Positions 38,842-47,506 of a DNA stretch of 63,471 nucleotides are shown one piece after another (positions within the stretch are counted from its first letter, which is position 1; every line of letters starts with the position of its first letter). The notes under the pieces were generated by a model, which was given only the letters and a program-made list of their open reading frames with translations, made no database searches and was not told the DNA's origin. Location of the stretch: contig NZ_JAAIJQ010000033.1 in assembly GCF_010820565.1 (NCBI RefSeq), positions 1 through 63,471 of the forward strand. Direction: 5' to 3'. This stretch comes from Thiorhodococcus minor. GTDB taxonomy: Bacteria > Pseudomonadota > Gammaproteobacteria > Chromatiales > Chromatiaceae. Made by a program: the position numbers and the translations under genes.

Positions 38842-39594
38842 ATGATTGAGCCGCGCGCACTGGTCGCTTACTGTGACCGCTTCCTCGAGGCCTCGCGCTT
38901 CAGTGACTACGCGCCGAACGGCTTGCAAGTCGAGGGCGAGCGGCCGATCCGGCGACTCGTTTCGGGGGTCACCGCGAGCGCCGCCTTGATCGAGGCCGCC
39001 ATCGCCGAGGAGGCCGACGCCATCCTGGTCCATCACGGTTGGTTCTGGAAGGGCGAGAGCCCCTGCCTCGTCGGCATGAAGGGGCGGCGTGCAAGGATGA
39101 TTCTCAGGGCGGGCATGAGCTTGATCGCCTACCATCTGCCGCTCGACGCCCATCCCGAGATCGGCAACAACGTTTTGCTCGGGCGACGGCTCGGATTCGT
39201 CGAAGCGGAACCATCCGCGCTTGGCGATGGTCTCTTATGGGTCGCTCGCCTTCAGGAGCCACTGGCTCCCGATGTCTTCGCGGCCTTCGTTTCGGATTCC
39301 CTGGGGCGCGAGCCGCTGCTGGTCGGTCAAATGCCGAGACGCATCGCGCGTGTCGCATGGTGTACGGGGGGCGGTCAGGGGCACATCGAGCAGGCTGCGG
39401 AGCTTGGTGTGGACGCCTTCCTCAGCGGGGAGATCTCCGAGCAGACGACGCATCAGGCGCGCGAGCTCGGAGTGTGCTTTGTCGCTGCGGGTCATCACGC
39501 GACAGAACGCTATGGTGCTCAGGCGCTTGGAGAGCATTTAGCCGAGAGCTTCGGGCTGCGCCATCGCTTCGTCGACATCGAGAATCCGGCGTGA
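38842..39594 (+). CDS. Nif3-like dinuclear metal-centre protein (YbgI/DUF34 family)
   Basis: A 250-residue cytoplasmic protein expected to form a toroidal hexamer with two metal ions per subunit. Metal-binding motifs are ILVHHGWFW and the C-terminal AAGHHATERYG; YAPNGLQVEG near the N terminus and YHLPLDAHPEIGNN in the middle are diagnostic. Some homologues act as GTP cyclohydrolase-like or damage-repair hydrolases, but the physiological role is unsettled. It lies upstream of petABC. Confidence 0.9.
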   Translation: MIEPRALVAYCDRFLEASRFSDYAPNGLQVEGERPIRRLVSGVTASAALIEAAIAEEADAILVHHGWFWKGESPCLVGMKGRRARMILRAGMSLIAYHLPLDAHPEIGNNVLLGRRLGFVEAEPSALGDGLLWVARLQEPLAPDVFAAFVSDSLGREPLLVGQMPRRIARVAWCTGGGQGHIEQAAELGVDAFLSGEISEQTTHQARELGVCFVAAGHHATERYGAQALGEHLAESFGLRHRFVDIENPA

Positions 39595-39642
39595 GAATCA
39601 GTCGCTGGAAGGGATCAGGCTTACTTTTTCTCAGCTTTTTCC

Positions 39643-39672
39643 TTGACCTAGCGCGCAGGGATCGAAGAGAAT
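39643..39672 (+). promoter_or_regulatory. Possible sigma-70 promoter for petABC
   Basis: TTGACC at 39643-39648 and GAGAAT at 39667-39672 are separated by 18 bp. They lie about 130 bp upstream of the Rieske gene. The -10 element is only a partial match. Confidence 0.3.
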
Positions 39673-39800
39673 GCGCGGTCGATTTTGCAGTTAATCGTCA
39701 TATTCTAAATTTTTCCACCTGAACGTTTCATCCAAGCTGCGTGGAGTGCTGGCCTGGCTCGCTTTGGGCAGTGCTTGCAACAGCCGGGGGATTTTGGCCT

Positions 39801-40394
39801 ATGAGCGCGCAAGGCGTGAACAAAATGAGGCGACGAGTACTCGTTGCCGCGACGAGCGTGGTCGGTGCCGTTGGTGCCGGTTACGCCCTGGTCCCGTTCG
39901 TCGCATCCATGAATCCGAGTGCTCGTGCTCGGGCTGCGGGTGCGCCGGTCGAAGCCGATGTCAGTAAGCTGGAGCCAGGCGCCCTGCTGCGCGTCAAGTG
40001 GCGTGGCAAGCCGATCTGGGTCGTGCGTCGGACGCCCGAAATGCTCGATGCGCTGCCGACCAACGACCCGCGTCTCGTCGATCCGAATTCGGAAGTTGCG
40101 CAACAGCCCGAGTACTGCAAGAACCCGGCGCGCTCGATCAAGCCGGACTACTGGGTTGCCATCGGGATCTGCACCCATCTGGGCTGCTCGCCGACCTACC
40201 GGCCAGAATTCGCCCCGGACGACCTTGGCCCGCAGTGGAAGGGCGGTTTCTTCTGCCCCTGCCACGGCTCGAAGTTCGACCTGGCCGGGCGTGTGTTCAA
40301 GGGGGTCCCGGCGCCGACCAACCTGGTGATCCCAAAGCACACCTATCTGAACGACACCACCATCTTGGTCGGTGAAGATGGAGGAGCGGCCTGA
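39801..40394 (+). CDS. petA: Ubiquinol-cytochrome c reductase Rieske iron-sulfur subunit
   Basis: Carries the [2Fe-2S] cluster of the cytochrome bc1 complex; 197 residues. An N-terminal RRRVLVAATSVVGAVGAGYALVP segment serves as twin-arginine-like signal and anchor. The cluster motifs are CTHLGCSP and CPCHGSKFD. A GGGGG run about ten bases before the ATG at 39801 supports this start. Its stop overlaps the petB start by one base (TGATG). In purple sulfur bacteria this complex serves cyclic photosynthetic electron flow as well as respiration. Confidence 0.96.
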   Translation: MSAQGVNKMRRRVLVAATSVVGAVGAGYALVPFVASMNPSARARAAGAPVEADVSKLEPGALLRVKWRGKPIWVVRRTPEMLDALPTNDPRLVDPNSEVAQQPEYCKNPARSIKPDYWVAIGICTHLGCSPTYRPEFAPDDLGPQWKGGFFCPCHGSKFDLAGRVFKGVPAPTNLVIPKHTYLNDTTILVGEDGGAA

Positions 40395-41638
40395 TGAGCG
40401 CTGAAAAGACCGAAAACCTCAGCTGGATCGACAAGCGATTTCCGCTCACGGAGACCTGGCGCGCACATCTCTCCGAATATTATGCGCCGAAGAATCTGAA
40501 CTTCTGGTCCTTCTTCGGCTCTCTCGCAATCCTTACCCTTGTGATTCAGATCGTCACGGGTATCTGGCTTGCGATGAGCTACAAGCCCGACGCCGATCTG
40601 GCCTTTGCCTCGGTCGAGTACATCATGCGCGATGTCGATTGGGGCTGGGTCATTCGCTACATGCACTCCACGGGTGCGTCGGCCTTCTTCATCGTCATCT
40701 ACATGCACATGTTCCGCGGTCTACTCTGGGGCTCCTACCGTAAGCCGCGCGAGCTACTGTGGATCATCGGCGTGGTCATCTACCTCGTGATGATGGCGAC
40801 CGCCTTCTTCGGCTACCTCCTGCCGTGGGGCCAAATGTCCTATTGGGGTGCTCAGGTTATTGTCAACCTGTTCGCCGCTGTCCCTGGGATCGGTGAAGAC
40901 CTCTCGGTTTGGGTCCGTGGTGACTACGTCATTTCCGACGCGACACTGAACCGTTTCTTCGCATTCCACTTCTTGCTGCCTTTCCTTCTCGTCGGGCTGG
41001 TGTTCATGCATATCGTGGCCCTCCACCACGTCGGCTCCAATAACCCCGACGGCATCGAGATCAAGCAAGGACCGAAGGGCAATAAGTGGAGCGACAAGGC
41101 GCCTGCGGACGGCATCCCCTTCCACCCCTACTACACCGTCAAGGATCTGATGGGGGTCGTGGTCTTCCTGGCGCTGTTTAGTGTCGTCATGTTCTTCATG
41201 CCGACCTTCGGCGGGCTTTTCCTGGAGCCGCCGAACTTCCAGCCAGCCAACCCCATGCAAACGCCGGCGCACATCGCGCCTGTCTGGTACTTCACCCCCT
41301 TCTACGCCATGCTGCGCGCGGTGCCGCCGATGTGGGACTCGCAGTTTCCTGGCGTGGTCGTCATGTTCGCGGCCATCTTGATCCTGTTCGTTCTGCCGTG
41401 GCTCGATCGCAGCCCGGTCAAGTCGATGCGCTACAAGGGGCCGATCTTCAAGTGGGCTACGGCAATCTTTGCTGTGTCCTTCGTCGTACTGGCCTGGCTG
41501 GGCATGCAGCCGGTGTCTGACCTTTACACCCTGCTCGCACAGATCTTCACGACGCTGTACTTCGCCTACTTCCTGCTGATGCCGATCTACAGCGCTTTGG
41601 ACAAGACCAAGCCCGTTCCTGAGAGGGTGACCTCATGA
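40394..41638 (+). CDS. petB: Cytochrome b subunit of the bc1 complex
   Basis: Membrane subunit that binds two b hemes and the quinol and quinone sites; 414 residues, about eight membrane helices. Heme ligands are in MHSTGASAFFIVIYMHMFRG and in the later HFLLPFLLVGLVFMHIVALH segment. The Qo-site PEWY-like motif appears as PVWYFTPFYAMLR, so the usual PEWY is PVWY. It overlaps petA by one base and petC by four (ATGA), consistent with one operon. Confidence 0.96.
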   Translation: MSAEKTENLSWIDKRFPLTETWRAHLSEYYAPKNLNFWSFFGSLAILTLVIQIVTGIWLAMSYKPDADLAFASVEYIMRDVDWGWVIRYMHSTGASAFFIVIYMHMFRGLLWGSYRKPRELLWIIGVVIYLVMMATAFFGYLLPWGQMSYWGAQVIVNLFAAVPGIGEDLSVWVRGDYVISDATLNRFFAFHFLLPFLLVGLVFMHIVALHHVGSNNPDGIEIKQGPKGNKWSDKAPADGIPFHPYYTVKDLMGVVVFLALFSVVMFFMPTFGGLFLEPPNFQPANPMQTPAHIAPVWYFTPFYAMLRAVPPMWDSQFPGVVVMFAAILILFVLPWLDRSPVKSMRYKGPIFKWATAIFAVSFVVLAWLGMQPVSDLYTLLAQIFTTLYFAYFLLMPIYSALDKTKPVPERVTS

Positions 41639-42366
41639 GAAAGCTGATCATTGCCACCCTTTTCGCGTTGGTGCCGGCGGCCCTGCCGGCCTCCGAGGCC
41701 CTGCACTTGGAGCATGCTGACATTGATCTGCATGACCAAGCCTCTTTGCAGCGCGGCGCCAAGTACTTCGTCAACTACTGCATGGGCTGCCACAGCCTGC
41801 AGTACATGCGCTACAACCGTATGGCGAAGGACCTAGGAATCGACGAGGTGACGCTGCGTGAGAATCTGCTCTTCGGCGATGCCAAGCCGGGCGACCTCAT
41901 GACCAATGCAATGCGTGCCGAGGATGCCCTCAAGTGGTTCGGCACCGCGGTGCCGGATCTCACGCTGGCCACCCGCTGGCGCTCTCCGGATTGGGTCTAC
42001 ACCTATCTCAAGAGCTTCTACCTGGATGACACACGGCCCTACGGCGTAAACAACGTCGTCTTCCCCCTGGTCGGCATGCCACATGTTCTGAGCGATCTCC
42101 AGGGCAAGCAGGAGGCCATCGTCGAGCCGCCTCATGAGGAAGGTGGCGAGCCTATCGTTGCGGGCGTCAAGCTCGTCGAGGAGGGCTCGTTGTCGCCGAA
42201 GGAATACGACGCGGTGGTGCGTGACATCACTGCCTTCCTGACCTATGCCGGCGAGCCGTTCAAGCTTGAGCGTCAGCGTCTCGGCGTCTACGTGCTGCTC
42301 TTCCTGGGTGTGCTGTTCATCCTGGCCTATCTGCTCAAGAAAGAGTACTGGAAAGACGTCCACTGA
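41635..42366 (+). CDS. petC: Cytochrome c1
   Basis: Periplasmic heme subunit of bc1, 243 residues. A signal peptide (LIIATLFALVPAALPASEA) precedes the heme c motif CMGCH. The axial methionine is in FPLVGMPHVL. A C-terminal membrane anchor (YVLLFLGVLFILAYLL) holds it to the membrane, followed by KKEYWKDVH. It is coupled to petB by ATGA. Confidence 0.96.
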   Translation: MRKLIIATLFALVPAALPASEALHLEHADIDLHDQASLQRGAKYFVNYCMGCHSLQYMRYNRMAKDLGIDEVTLRENLLFGDAKPGDLMTNAMRAEDALKWFGTAVPDLTLATRWRSPDWVYTYLKSFYLDDTRPYGVNNVVFPLVGMPHVLSDLQGKQEAIVEPPHEEGGEPIVAGVKLVEEGSLSPKEYDAVVRDITAFLTYAGEPFKLERQRLGVYVLLFLGVLFILAYLLKKEYWKDVH

Positions 42367-42374
42367 CCGGGCGC

Positions 42375-42392
42375 CGGCCGCCTCGGCGGCCG
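42375..42392 (+). terminator. Hairpin after petC, weak terminator
   Basis: CGGCCGCC, a two-base loop, then GGCGGCCG. No T-run follows, so this may be a stability stem rather than an intrinsic terminator. Confidence 0.35.
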
Positions 42393-42826
42393 TGAGTGAG
42401 GCCTGACTTGGTCCGCGTAGAGCGGGCCAGGCTCAGTCCCTCACTAGTCTGTGACACCCCAGCGCTTCGCTCTACGGGGGCAATACCAAGCGCCGCCCAT
42501 GTCCGTTTCTCGGGAGGGCGGCTCTGCGCCGATTCCGGGAAGTCGCCGTCGGCAGATCCGGAAGAGGCCTCCTCCCCAGTCGCCTCTCGAGCACTGTCGC
42601 TCAAATTTCCCGTCCAAGCCGCACCCCCCCAGGTATACTTGTGGGATTGACGGTTCGGTGGCTTTCACTCCGTTCCTGCTCGTCGGGCTGGGTCTGCGCT
42701 GCCTTTGGGCGCGCCAGGGCTTGGCTGCGAGTGCGGGGGTGATGGCTGGATCTCGGCTCGGAAGAGTCGCAAACCTTGATTCAAGAGCCCTGCCGGGCTC
42801 CGCCTGCGCGCTGGAGAAGGCAAGAA
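42393..42826. other. Intergenic region between petC and sspA
   Basis: No convincing gene lies here. A TATACT box at 42634-42639 could be a -10 for sspA, but no matching -35 is seen. Confidence 0.45.
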
Positions 42827-43462
42827 ATGGCAGAGGCCGCTAGCAGACGAGCAGTGATGACCCTATTTTCCGACCCTCATTGCCCCTACTGTCACCGCGT
42901 GCGCATGGTGCTCGCGGAAAAGGGGATATCGGTTGACGTCGTCGACGTGGACGCCAATGCGCTGCCCGACGAGGTGATGGACTTCAATCCCTACGGCACC
43001 GTTCCGACCTTCGTCGACCGCGAGCTGCGTCTCTACGAGTCGCGGATCATCATGGAGTACCTCGACGAGCGCTTTCCGCATCCGCCGCTCCTGCCGGTGG
43101 ACCCAGTATCGCGCGCCAACGCCCGGCTCTTCATGTATCGGATCGACCGAGACTGGTACACGCTGATGGGGCGCATCCTCAAAGGCGAAGGCAGCGAGGT
43201 CGATCAGGCACGCAAGGAGCTGCGAGAGAGCTTGATCGTGACGGCACCGCTCTTCGGAGTGTATCCCTTCTTCATGAGCGAGGAGTTCTCCCTCGTCGAC
43301 TGCTGTGTCGCTCCGCTTCTATGGCGCCTCCCTGTGCTGGGCGTCGATCTGCCGCCACAGGCGGATGCGATCCGTGTCTACATGAAGCGAATCTTCGGTT
43401 GGGATGCGTTCCGGCAGAGTCTGACCGAGGCTGAGAAGGAGATGATCGCGGACGCCGGCTGA
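42827..43462 (+). CDS. sspA: Stringent starvation protein A (SspA)
   Basis: A glutathione-S-transferase-like protein that binds RNA polymerase and adjusts transcription under starvation; 211 residues. The thioredoxin-fold start reads MTLFSDPHCPYCHRVRMVLA, and the helical domain carries the MEYLDERFPHPPLLP region. Unlike E. coli SspA, a glutaredoxin-like CPYC (C19, C22) occupies the active-site position, so a redox activity is possible. GGAGAAGG before the ATG decides this start. It overlaps sspB by one base and sits downstream of petABC, a common gammaproteobacterial order. Confidence 0.92.
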   Translation: MAEAASRRAVMTLFSDPHCPYCHRVRMVLAEKGISVDVVDVDANALPDEVMDFNPYGTVPTFVDRELRLYESRIIMEYLDERFPHPPLLPVDPVSRANARLFMYRIDRDWYTLMGRILKGEGSEVDQARKELRESLIVTAPLFGVYPFFMSEEFSLVDCCVAPLLWRLPVLGVDLPPQADAIRVYMKRIFGWDAFRQSLTEAEKEMIADAG

Positions 43463-43950
43463 TGAACGATAGCGCCGATAACATGACCTCTAGCAAGCCC
43501 TATCTCATCCGGGCCATCTACGAGTGGATCCTCGATAACGGGATGACGCCGCACCTCGTGGTCGAAGCCGAGTATCCCGGCGCTCAGGTGCCGGTCGAGT
43601 TCGTCGAGGAGGGGCGTATCGTCCTCAATATCTCTCCAAGCGCGGTCAAGGGCTTGGTGATCGGCAACGACTGGATTCAGTTCAACGCACGTTTCAGCGG
43701 CGTAGCGCGTGAAGTCATGGCGCCGAGCGAGGCGGTGCTGGGTATCTTCACGCGTGAGAACGGGCAGGGGATGGTCTTCCCCGAGCCACGCTACCCGGAT
43801 GCCGAGCCCGAAGTGGGTACCGAGTCGGCCGGTCCCAAGCTGAGGCCGCTGGATGCCGCTCCGGAGGCGTCGCCGGGGTCCGTCGCGCCAGCTGCTGCGC
43901 GTGGCAAGGGCAAAGGCAAAGGCGGGCCGACCCTCAAGGTGGTCAAGTAG
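43462..43950 (+). CDS. sspB: ClpXP adaptor SspB
   Basis: Delivers ssrA-tagged and some other proteins to ClpXP; 162 residues. The substrate-binding domain is residues about 10-115 (YLIRAIYEWILDNGMTPHLV, GLVIGNDWIQFNARFSG). A flexible linker follows, and the extreme C terminus GGPTLKVVK is the ClpX-binding tail. It is joined to sspA by a one-base overlap. Confidence 0.95.
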   Translation: MNDSADNMTSSKPYLIRAIYEWILDNGMTPHLVVEAEYPGAQVPVEFVEEGRIVLNISPSAVKGLVIGNDWIQFNARFSGVAREVMAPSEAVLGIFTRENGQGMVFPEPRYPDAEPEVGTESAGPKLRPLDAAPEASPGSVAPAAARGKGKGKGGPTLKVVK

Positions 43951-43974
43951 TCCGAATGTCTCGACCCGCGCCCT

Positions 43975-44289
43975 CTAGGCATCGCTGACGTCCGTGGGCA
44001 GGCCGAAGCTCAGGTCCTCTAGCGCCAAGCCACGCAGCACGATGTGGCCGCTTCTCCTGCCGACCCCCTCCTCGCTGAAGTCGAACCTGTAGACGCGGCG
44101 GATGCGGATGCCCTCGGCGCGCCACGCGAGACCAAGCTTGCGCAGAGCCACGGCCTGATCGAGGAATTGAAGCCCCCGTTGCTTGCAGGCGGTTTGGCAG
44201 ACTCCGGTCGCGATCTCCCGTGACCGCAGGCTGTCGAGCCAGAACCAGCCGAGGAGCAGCACGAGGAAGATGGCAAGCAAATTGTCCAT
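43975..44289 (-). CDS. DUF3301 small membrane-anchored protein
   Basis: A 104-residue protein with a single N-terminal membrane segment (LLAIFLVLLLGWFWLDSL) and a soluble tail with CQTACKQRGLQFLDQAVALR and YRFDFSEEG, the features of DUF3301. The function is unknown. It is convergent with sspB and divergent, with 36 bp between starts, from the lipoprotein gene at 44326. Confidence 0.78.
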   Translation of the reverse strand: MDNLLAIFLVLLLGWFWLDSLRSREIATGVCQTACKQRGLQFLDQAVALRKLGLAWRAEGIRIRRVYRFDFSEEGVGRRSGHIVLRGLALEDLSFGLPTDVSDA

Positions 44290-44325
44290 GGGTTGTCTCG
44301 CTGCGTTGCCGCGTGGTCGCCGCTG

Positions 44326-44634
44326 ATGCGTGGGGCTCGATCGCGCTGGGGGGCGATTCTCATTGCGCTTCTCACCCCGCTACTGGGGGCTTGCGACCGC
44401 GCAGCTCCGCCGGCGGAAGATCGCGCCGGGTCTTCGCCCGCTCGAGGAGCCGACGCCATCGCGGGTGATCCGCGCTCTCTCGAGATCAGGCGCATCAAAG
44501 ATCTCCTGCTCGCGGATCGCTTCATGGAAGCGCAGCGTGCCTTGCGGGCCCTCCAAGAGACGCGCTCATCGCTGCCCGCCGACCGGCAGCTGGAGATCGA
44601 CCGGCTCGAGGCGCTCTTCGCCGGCGCTCGCTGA
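44326..44634 (+). CDS. Small predicted lipoprotein, 102 aa
   Basis: A short signal sequence (WGAILIALLTPLLGAC) contains the lipobox LLGAC, so the mature protein would begin with a lipidated cysteine. A proline- and alanine-rich stretch and a helical C-terminal domain (IRRIKDLLLADRFMEAQRAL) follow. No family is recognised. The ATG at 44326 is preferred over a TTG at 44293. Confidence 0.55.
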   Translation: MRGARSRWGAILIALLTPLLGACDRAAPPAEDRAGSSPARGADAIAGDPRSLEIRRIKDLLLADRFMEAQRALRALQETRSSLPADRQLEIDRLEALFAGAR

Positions 44635-44660
44635 GCGCGCCAGTGCCTATGGTCCAGGGC

Positions 44661-45101
44661 TCACTCGAAAGTGGGCAGGCCTGACTCGAGCCACCACTTC
44701 TTCGCCTCTTCGTCGTAGCGCCAGACTTGACGGTCGGTCAGCTTCTTGACGACCTGCCTGTCCTCATGCAGATACTCGATATTGACGATCTGCATGGCCG
44801 TGTCACTGTCCTTCTTGGCGATGGGCGCCTGTACCACGTCGTATCCCGTCAAGCGTATGCCCTCCAGATTGGCGGGGAGGTCGCGATCTTTTCGCTTTTC
44901 GGGGTCCACGAAGCCATAGGCGTTCTCATAGTAGCCCCAGCGCAGGGCACTCCGATAACCGTTGGTTGCGTTCTGTAGGGTCACTGCCATCTTGTCTTTC
45001 TTCACCGAGCCGCAAGCCGGGAGTGTGGCGGCCAACAGCAGTGAGAGGCCGAGGAGCAGCGGCCGGTCAAAGGGAGTCGGGCGGCTGAGTGAAAGAGCCA
45101 T
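44661..45101 (-). CDS. Predicted lipoprotein, 146 aa
   Basis: A signal peptide ends in the lipobox LPACGS, so the mature protein is a lipoprotein of about 120 residues. The domain contains ALRWGYYENAYGFVDPEKR and DRQVWRYDEEAKKWWLESGLP, conserved-looking tryptophan and tyrosine positions of a small NTF2-like or related fold, but the family is uncertain. AAGGA precedes the ATG at 45101. It is convergent with the lipoprotein at 44326. Confidence 0.65.
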   Translation of the reverse strand: MALSLSRPTPFDRPLLLGLSLLLAATLPACGSVKKDKMAVTLQNATNGYRSALRWGYYENAYGFVDPEKRKDRDLPANLEGIRLTGYDVVQAPIAKKDSDTAMQIVNIEYLHEDRQVVKKLTDRQVWRYDEEAKKWWLESGLPTFE

Positions 45102-45338
45102 GGTGTCGTCCTTATCGGAGGTCGGAAAGCGCTTGCGCATGATAAGGGAGGATGCGCTGGCGTCAAAAAGGGCTAGGCCGGTCGACTCAAGATGCCAGGG
45201 CGGGCTCGCGGATCCAAGTCTTGCCGCGGAGTTTGACCTGGGCGCGCTCGCTGCGCCAAACCGAGGCTCGGATTGGCATTCAATCCTCGCCCCGCTAGGG
45301 TATCATGCGGCTCTTTTGTCAAAGCTGCTCAGCGACGA

Positions 45339-46550
45339 ATGCCCATGGTCGAGCCACTAGAGCCACAACGCGAGCTGCTTCTGGATGCGGGGGTCGAGGT
45401 GACCCTCCTCGGGACGGCCCATGTCTCGCGCGCGAGCGCCGAGCAAGTCCGCAAGCTGATGCAGTCGGGCACCTATGATGCGATTGCGGTCGAGCTCTGC
45501 CGCAGTCGTTTCAATGCCTTGATGGATCCCAAGTCCCTCTCGCAGATGGACCTCTTCTCGGTGATCCGCCAGAACCGTGTCTACATGGTGGTCGCCAACC
45601 TCGCCTTGTCCGCCTACCAGCAGCGACTTGCCGATCAGTTCGGTATCGAGCCGGGTGCCGAGCAGCGGGCCGCGATCCGACTTGCCAAGGAGCGCGACTT
45701 GCCTGTGATGCTGATCGACCGCGAGATCGGCGTCACCCTGAAGCGCATTTCGGGCAATCTCGGCTGGTGGAAGCGCTACAGCCTGTTCGCCGGGCTGCTG
45801 GCGGCCATGGTGACCTCGGACGAGGTCACCGAGGACGAGATCGAGCGGCTCAAGGAAGGGGACGTGCTCGAGACGACCTTCGCCGAGTTCGCCGCGGATC
45901 GTAGTGATCTCTATGTTCCCTTGATCGCTGAGCGCGACAGTTACATGGCCGCCAAGCTGGCCCGCGAGGCGTCACGCATGGATGCCAAGCGCATTCTCGT
46001 CGTGGTCGGGGTCGGACACCTCAGAGGGATCGCGGAGGAATTGTCGCGGGCTCAGGGAGATCCCGCGGCGGTGCTGCGCGCGCTGGAGGAGATTCCGCCG
46101 CCGAGCAAGTGGCCTTCCGTCTTGGCATGGGGGCTCTTGCTTTTGATTTTGGCGGGCTTCGGTTACGGTTTCGCGATGGGGCCGGAGGTCGGGCTGGAGC
46201 TCGTCGTGTCTTGGGTCGTCATCACCGGGGGGCTCTCCGCCGTCGGGACCTTGTTGGCGGCTGGGCATCCGCTGACCATCGTGTCTGCCTTCCTGGCGGC
46301 GCCGCTGACGACCTTGAACCCGACCATCGGGGCTGGAATGGTGACAGGAGCCGTCGAGCTCTACTTGCGCAAGCCGAGCGTGGGAGACTTCAGTCGCCTG
46401 AGGGCGGATGTCGCCAACTGGCGCGGGTGGTGGAGAAACCGGGTGTCTCGGGTTCTGGTGGTGTTCTTGCTGAGCAGTCTCGGTGCCGGTCTCGGGACCT
46501 ATATCGCCGGCTTCAAGATCATCGAAACCCTGTTTCATGTCTCGAGCTAG
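45339..46550 (+). CDS. TraB/PrgY-family membrane protein
   Basis: About 403 residues. The N-terminal domain has the family start VTLLGTAHVSRASAEQV and VELCRSRFNALMD, ending with the second histidine in VVVGVGHLRGIAEEL. These GxxH and GHL motifs are typical of the TraB/PrgY group and of the metalloprotease-like Tiki fold. The C-terminal half has at least four membrane helices (LAWGLLLLILAGFGYGFA and others). The function in bacteria is unknown; relatives reduce pheromone activity in Enterococcus. Two in-frame ATGs (45339, 45345) are plausible starts. Confidence 0.82.
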   Translation: MPMVEPLEPQRELLLDAGVEVTLLGTAHVSRASAEQVRKLMQSGTYDAIAVELCRSRFNALMDPKSLSQMDLFSVIRQNRVYMVVANLALSAYQQRLADQFGIEPGAEQRAAIRLAKERDLPVMLIDREIGVTLKRISGNLGWWKRYSLFAGLLAAMVTSDEVTEDEIERLKEGDVLETTFAEFAADRSDLYVPLIAERDSYMAAKLAREASRMDAKRILVVVGVGHLRGIAEELSRAQGDPAAVLRALEEIPPPSKWPSVLAWGLLLLILAGFGYGFAMGPEVGLELVVSWVVITGGLSAVGTLLAAGHPLTIVSAFLAAPLTTLNPTIGAGMVTGAVELYLRKPSVGDFSRLRADVANWRGWWRNRVSRVLVVFLLSSLGAGLGTYIAGFKIIETLFHVSS

Positions 46551-46945
46551 CGACCTTTCGATCGAGACCAAATCGCGCCTCGGACTAAGCTGCGATCCCA
46601 TCATCGATGTGGAGACATCAGTGCTGGGAGTGTCGGCCTTAAGGCGATTTCCGAGAGTCTTCTTACCAGGGGCGATTCGATCACGCGCCATCGGGCAGGC
46701 ATTGCGTGGGAGCGCCGCCCGGCGCGACGGATCAGCTCCGACCGCCTCAGCCGCGGCGGGGCGCCGCTCCCACGGATCGAGCGGCTGCCCCGACCCGACG
46801 TCGCTCGGCCGAGCTATGAAGCCGGCGCCTCGACCGCCTCTCTGGTATCAGCTTCCCTGGAAATCGCCTAAGGCCGCAGCCGGTTGACCTGGAGGTCAAT
46901 GCGCCCAGCGTCACCCGTTCCTGCAGCATCGGATGGAACGGAGCC
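46551..46945. other. Intergenic region containing a REP-like palindrome
   Basis: No gene is convincing here. The palindromic repeat at 46705-46774 is the only structure seen. Confidence 0.5.
46705..46774. repeat. REP-like palindromic element
   Basis: CGTGGGAGCGCCGCCCGGCG on the left mirrors CGGGGCGCCGCTCCCACG on the right, with a loop of about 25 bp. The pattern GTGGGAGCGGCGCC is common as dispersed REP-like palindromes in gammaproteobacteria. No second copy was noticed in this window. Confidence 0.55.
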
Positions 46946-47491
46946 CTAGGCGCTTGCGCCGGAGGAGCCGCGCTCGAGCAGATGCGTCCGAATGACTTCG
47001 AGGGCGGCGTCCATATGCTGAAAGGCGTGGTCGCCCCCCTCCCAGACGAGACATCGCCCGCAGTCGCGGTAGAGACGCTCGGCGATGCGATAGTCGATCA
47101 CCTTGTCCCCCGTCTCCAGGAACAGCGTCGTCGGTGTGCCGTCGCAGGGCTGGTCGATCGTATAGATCCGTGTCTTCTGGATCGTCGCCTCATCCAGGCC
47201 GACGTTGGTCAGCGTCCAGGGGGTGAGCGCGGGGTTGATCATGAAGAGGTGCGAACAGGGGATGTGTCGCGCCATGTACTGGCCGTAGAATCCGCCCATC
47301 GAGCTCCCGACGACGGCCGGCCTGGCGTCGCCGAGCTCGGCGAAGAAATCCATCAGGGTCTCGATTGCGGCGTCTGGCTGATGCGCGGGGTAGTCGGGGG
47401 CGCGAACGTCGAAAGAACCTAGCTGGCTGCGCAGCAACTGGCCCTTGGCGGAGCGGCTGGAGCTGTAGAGGCCGTGCAGATAGACGAGCAT
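46946..47491 (-). CDS. YqiA-family esterase
   Basis: A small alpha/beta hydrolase of 181 residues. The start MLVYLHGLYSSSRSAKGQLL and the nucleophile elbow VVGSSMGGFYG (serine) are diagnostic. The acid is in LFLETGDKVIDYR and the histidine in EGGDHAFQH. E. coli YqiA hydrolyses short acyl esters. Its stop is 15 bp or less from no gene, but it follows the unknown protein at 47507 by 15 bp on the same strand, suggesting one transcript. Confidence 0.85.
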   Translation of the reverse strand: MLVYLHGLYSSSRSAKGQLLRSQLGSFDVRAPDYPAHQPDAAIETLMDFFAELGDARPAVVGSSMGGFYGQYMARHIPCSHLFMINPALTPWTLTNVGLDEATIQKTRIYTIDQPCDGTPTTLFLETGDKVIDYRIAERLYRDCGRCLVWEGGDHAFQHMDAALEVIRTHLLERGSSGASA

Positions 47492-47506
47492 GGTCGCTTC
47501 GCCACG

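Noticed and set aside
46483-46887. 134-codon frame after the TraB-family gene
   Set aside because: It overlaps the real gene end, runs through a palindromic repeat and has no family features.
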